Position numbers and translations under genes: made by a program
Shown: one piece after another, positions 61,371 to 64,000 of the stretch
Position numbering within the stretch: position 1 is the first letter of the stretch
How the letters are laid out: every line of letters starts with the position of its first letter
From: Streptomyces pseudovenezuelae
GTDB taxonomy: Bacteria; Actinomycetota; Actinomycetes; Streptomycetales; Streptomycetaceae
Direction of reading: 5' to 3'
NCBI RefSeq assembly: GCF_001513955.1
Contig: NZ_KQ948151.1
Location: forward strand, 505,271 to 569,270
DNA length: 64,000 bases
The notes under the pieces: generated by a model
Databases searched by the model: none
What the model was told of the DNA's origin: nothing
Seen by the model: the letters and a program-made list of their open reading frames with translations, nothing else

Positions 61371-62392
61371 CCGGCGGCCAGCCGGTCGCGTTCCACGGCT
61401 TCGTACAACGCGCGGATGTTGGCGCTTCCGAACCCGCGGGAACCCTGACGCTGGATCAACTCGTAGAAGAGCGTGTTGCGTTCGTAGGGGGAACGGCTGA
61501 ACAGCTGCAGCAGGTAGCCCCATTCGTCGCGGTCGGCCAGGATCTGCCCGGCGCGCAGCTCGGCGATCTCCTCCCGCATGTCCGCGAACCGTTCGCCCAG
61601 CAGGTCGTAGTAGGTACCGGGAGTGCTGAGGAACTCCACACCGCGGTCGCGGAACTCGCCTACGGCAGGGATGATCTCGTCGACCAGGAAGGCCAGGTGC
61701 TGGACTCCGGGACCGCCGTTGCGTTCCAGGAAGGCGTCGAGCTGTCCGGGGTCCTTGCCGGGGTCCGGTGCGACGAGGGTGAAGGTGACGTGTCCGGTGG
61801 CGCTGCGGACGACGACGGAGTCCATCGCCTGCCCGCCGACGGCGACGTACTCCGCGGAGTAGCGGTCCATGCCGAACGCGGCACCGTAGTAGTCGGCGTA
61901 CTCGGCGAGACTGCCGCCCTCTACGCATACCGCGACATGGTCGAGCCGGCGGATCCGTCCCGCTGGTCCGGCCGGGGCCTGCGGCGCGGGGACCCAGCGG
62001 CGCCCGGCGGGCCAGCCGGGCTTCGCGGAGTCCGGGGCGTGGGGCACCAGGGTGTGCGTCACGTCGCCGAAGCCCAGCACCACCGGGCTGCCGTACGCCG
62101 GGGCGAGCGGTTCGGACCCGGCGGCGACGGCCTCGGCACAGGTGGCGTCCACGTCGTCGCAGGCCAGGGCGATGTCGGCGATGCCGTCCCCGTGCTGGTC
62201 GAGGAACTTCCACGTTCCCCGCCCCGATGTGACGACGAGGTCGGTCGCACCCTGGCGCAGCAGGATGGAGCTGCGGTCGGCCTGCACGCAATCCGCGACG
62301 CGGGTGAAGTCCATGCCGTCGACGAAGTAGTCGACGCAGGACAGTGCGTCTTTGGTGTACAGCTCGACGTGCGCTATGTCGTGCGCCGTCAT
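61367..62392 (-). CDS. hmaS: 4-hydroxymandelate synthase
   Basis: A 341-residue Fe(II) vicinal-oxygen-chelate dioxygenase. The iron ligands appear as H152 (RLDHVAVCV), H232 (GVQHLAFLV) and E311 (TLFYELIQR). PGTYYDLL and WGYLLQLFSRSPYERNTLFYE are shared with 4-hydroxyphenylpyruvate dioxygenase. HmaS converts 4-hydroxyphenylpyruvate to 4-hydroxymandelate, the first committed Hpg step, and its presence with Hmo-HpgT argues against a catabolic HPPD. ATG at 62392 opens MTAHDIAHVELYT, with AGGAGGT upstream. It overlaps the fusion gene by GTGA. Confidence 0.94.
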   Translation of the reverse strand: MTAHDIAHVELYTKDALSCVDYFVDGMDFTRVADCVQADRSSILLRQGATDLVVTSGRGTWKFLDQHGDGIADIALACDDVDATCAEAVAAGSEPLAPAYGSPVVLGFGDVTHTLVPHAPDSAKPGWPAGRRWVPAPQAPAGPAGRIRRLDHVAVCVEGGSLAEYADYYGAAFGMDRYSAEYVAVGGQAMDSVVVRSATGHVTFTLVAPDPGKDPGQLDAFLERNGGPGVQHLAFLVDEIIPAVGEFRDRGVEFLSTPGTYYDLLGERFADMREEIAELRAGQILADRDEWGYLLQLFSRSPYERNTLFYELIQRQGSRGFGSANIRALYEAVERDRLAAG

Positions 62393-62435
62393 GGACGTAC
62401 CTCCTGAAGGACCGGGGATCCGGGGTGTCGATGGG

Positions 62436-64000
62436 CTACCAGCGCCATTCCTGCTGGCCGTAGAGGTGTCCGGCCTTGATGCCGCGGTCCTTGCACCAGG
62501 TCATGAACTCGTCGATCTGCTTGATCTGGTACGTGTCCTCGTTGTACGTCGTCGCCATGACGTGGCCCAGCCAGGGCTCCTCGCCCATGGCGTACACATA
62601 GGCCTCCTTGGCCCCGAGTTCGACCATGATGTCGGCGGCCTGCGCGGCGTTGGAGCCGGAGAGTTTGCGGGAGCTGCTCATCTTCTTGGTCACGGGCTTG
62701 GTCAGCAGCGCCTGGTAGAGCCAGGTGAGGGGGGCGCCGTCGCACTCCATACCGAGGAAGGCGATGTCGGCGGTGCCGAGATGCGCCTTCACGTACCGGT
62801 ACAGCAGCGGGTCGATGCCCGAGGAGTCGGCGCCGACGAAGACCTTCTTGCCGGCGAACTCCGCCCAGTACGTGGACTTGCCGCGGATGTCGAGGTCGCA
62901 GTGCTCGCCGAGGAAGGGGGTGGCCGTGACCTTGCCGCCGGGGAAGGCGACCTCGTCGAAGTCGTCGACCTCGATGACCGGGAAGCCCTGGAACTTCAGC
63001 ATCAGCGCCATCGACGGGTCGGCCAGGTTGCCGCGCGAGGAGCGCGGCAGGACGACCGCGCCGACCCGGCCGCGCAGCTGGAGCAGGGTCTCCAGGACGA
63101 TGTGGTCCTGGTGGCCGTGGGTGATCAGCACCAGGTCGATGAAGTCGGGCAGGTCGTCGAGGGTGTAGCGGTCGCCCGCGGTGTTGTCGGCGCTGATGAA
63201 CGGGTCGGTGACGATGGCCGCTTCGGGGGTCTGCAGGACCAGACAGGCGTGCCCGAAGTAGCGGATGCGGCCTCCGCTGTCGATGTGGCGGTCCGCGGAC
63301 AGGGCGGGCTGCTCGCTGAGCATCCCGGACAGCTGCTTCGTCTGGTCCTCGTCCAGCTCCAGCGCCTCCCGCAGGTGCCCCAGGGTGGTGGGACGCACGC
63401 GAGTCCTGAACAGCTCCTCCAGGCCGGCGTGCCGGAACGGGATCGGCAGCTCCAGAACCTCCGGGGACGCCAGCCGCGGGGTGCTGAGGATGAACGGCCG
63501 CTCGATGCCGGTCTCGAAGGACAACTGCACCGACTGGCGTGACTCCTGATAGATGCCGCTGCGGTAGGCCAGCGGCTCCAGGAACCGGATCTGCGCCTGG
63601 TTGTCGGTGTCGTAGGCCAGCTCCACCAGGCCGCCCAGTTCCTGGGGCAGCTTGGGGTAGAGCGGCGTGAGGTCGAATCCGGTGGCGTTCGCCCGCAGCA
63701 GTTCCTGCCCCTCGGCGATCGCCTCCGCGAAGCGGAGCATCTCCGCCCGCTCGCGCTTGATGGTGGTGAGCAGGTCGCGCACCTCGTCGGCGCGCTCCTC
63801 GGGGATGTTGATGAAGTATCCACCGCGCAGTTCGGGGTTGTGGCTGGCGGCGACGTGGACCTTCGGGGACTGCAGATACGACTCCAGCAGCGGGACCTGG
63901 AGGAAGGCCAGGTTCATCGCCGCCTGTATGGGAGCCAGCGTGTGCGGCCAGACGTAGAACCTGTCCACGAGCGGCTCGACGATGACCTTGGACCGCAGGT
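62436..64000 (-). CDS. Metallo-beta-lactamase-fold protein, CmlA-like diiron beta-hydroxylase candidate (5' end outside window)
   Basis: 520 residues are visible, and the frame continues beyond 64000 (LRSKVIVEPLVDRFYVWPH upstream of the first in-window GTG). The N-terminal 250 residues form a separate domain. The C-terminal part has the metal motif LITHGHQDHIVLE (HxHxDH), PFLGEHCDLDI (a possible Glu or His ligand), VGADSSGIDP and a final YGQQEWRW. In CmlA-type enzymes this fold binds a diiron centre and beta-hydroxylates an aminoacyl group on an NRPS carrier domain. I infer beta-hydroxytyrosine or similar. Alternatively it is an uncharacterised MBL hydrolase. Confidence 0.65.
   Translation of the reverse strand, partial: LRSKVIVEPLVDRFYVWPHTLAPIQAAMNLAFLQVPLLESYLQSPKVHVAASHNPELRGGYFINIPEERADEVRDLLTTIKRERAEMLRFAEAIAEGQELLRANATGFDLTPLYPKLPQELGGLVELAYDTDNQAQIRFLEPLAYRSGIYQESRQSVQLSFETGIERPFILSTPRLASPEVLELPIPFRHAGLEELFRTRVRPTTLGHLREALELDEDQTKQLSGMLSEQPALSADRHIDSGGRIRYFGHACLVLQTPEAAIVTDPFISADNTAGDRYTLDDLPDFIDLVLITHGHQDHIVLETLLQLRGRVGAVVLPRSSRGNLADPSMALMLKFQGFPVIEVDDFDEVAFPGGKVTATPFLGEHCDLDIRGKSTYWAEFAGKKVFVGADSSGIDPLLYRYVKAHLGTADIAFLGMECDGAPLTWLYQALLTKPVTKKMSSSRKLSGSNAAQAADIMVELGAKEAYVYAMGEEPWLGHVMATTYNEDTYQIKQIDEFMTWCKDRGIKAGHLYGQQEWRW

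Noticed and set aside
62436..64000. Beta-lactamase resistance enzyme
   Set aside because: The N-terminal extra domain, length above 520 residues and cluster position do not fit a secreted beta-lactamase.

Overview
The sequence is very GC-rich, with codon use, GTG starts, tightly overlapping operons and gene families typical of Streptomyces or a close relative. These include a conservon, an F5/8C-GH64 glucanase, a StrR-type regulator and TTA codons in a regulator. No rRNA, tRNA, CRISPR array, insertion sequence or attachment site was recognised.

Region 1 (1-35172) is a large CoA-dependent catabolic cluster. It holds acyl-CoA dehydrogenases (six), enoyl-CoA hydratase-like proteins (three), two thiolase/lipid-transfer proteins each paired with a DUF35 zinc-ribbon protein, three SDRs, and an aldehyde dehydrogenase. 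It also has an acyl-CoA ligase, a PaaK-like ligase with an odd partner, a CaiB-type CoA transferase, two LLM-class oxidoreductases, EtfBA, an ACMSD-like amidohydrolase, a GNAT/acyl-CoA-synthetase fusion, a hotdog thioesterase, a DoxX protein and a GntR/FadR-type regulator. A 15-bp AT-rich motif (nnTAACTnATTnarC) recurs at seven places, essentially one per promoter of this cluster, so I infer one regulon. The substrate is unknown. Paired dehydrogenases and Ltp-DUF35 pairs recall steroid side-chain and alicyclic acid degradation. A conservon (cvnABCD, 4455-8362) sits inside the cluster without the motif.

Region 2 (35173-51923) is mixed genomic content. It contains a MarR regulator divergent from a small redox/hydrolase operon, GNAT, hypothetical proteins, a secreted beta-propeller protein, a divergent pair of secreted discoidin-domain proteins (one a GH64 beta-1,3-glucanase with a LacI-type operator), an APH-like kinase, an anti-sigma-type ATPase, a methyltransferase, a small GlsB-type membrane protein and a GT39-type membrane glycosyltransferase.

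Region 3 (51988-64000) is the edge of a nonribosomal peptide cluster that makes 4-hydroxyphenylglycine (Hpg) and 3,5-dihydroxyphenylglycine (Dpg). It contains a StrR-like activator with two TTA codons, prephenate dehydrogenase, DpgC, DpgB, DpgA, a GNAT, a natural Hmo-HpgT fusion, HmaS and a metallo-beta-lactamase-fold protein resembling the CmlA diiron beta-hydroxylases, which runs off the window. DpgD is absent from its usual place after dpgC. The NRPS genes themselves must lie beyond position 64000 if present. The product class (glycopeptide, feglymycin, ramoplanin/enduracidin type or new) cannot be decided here.
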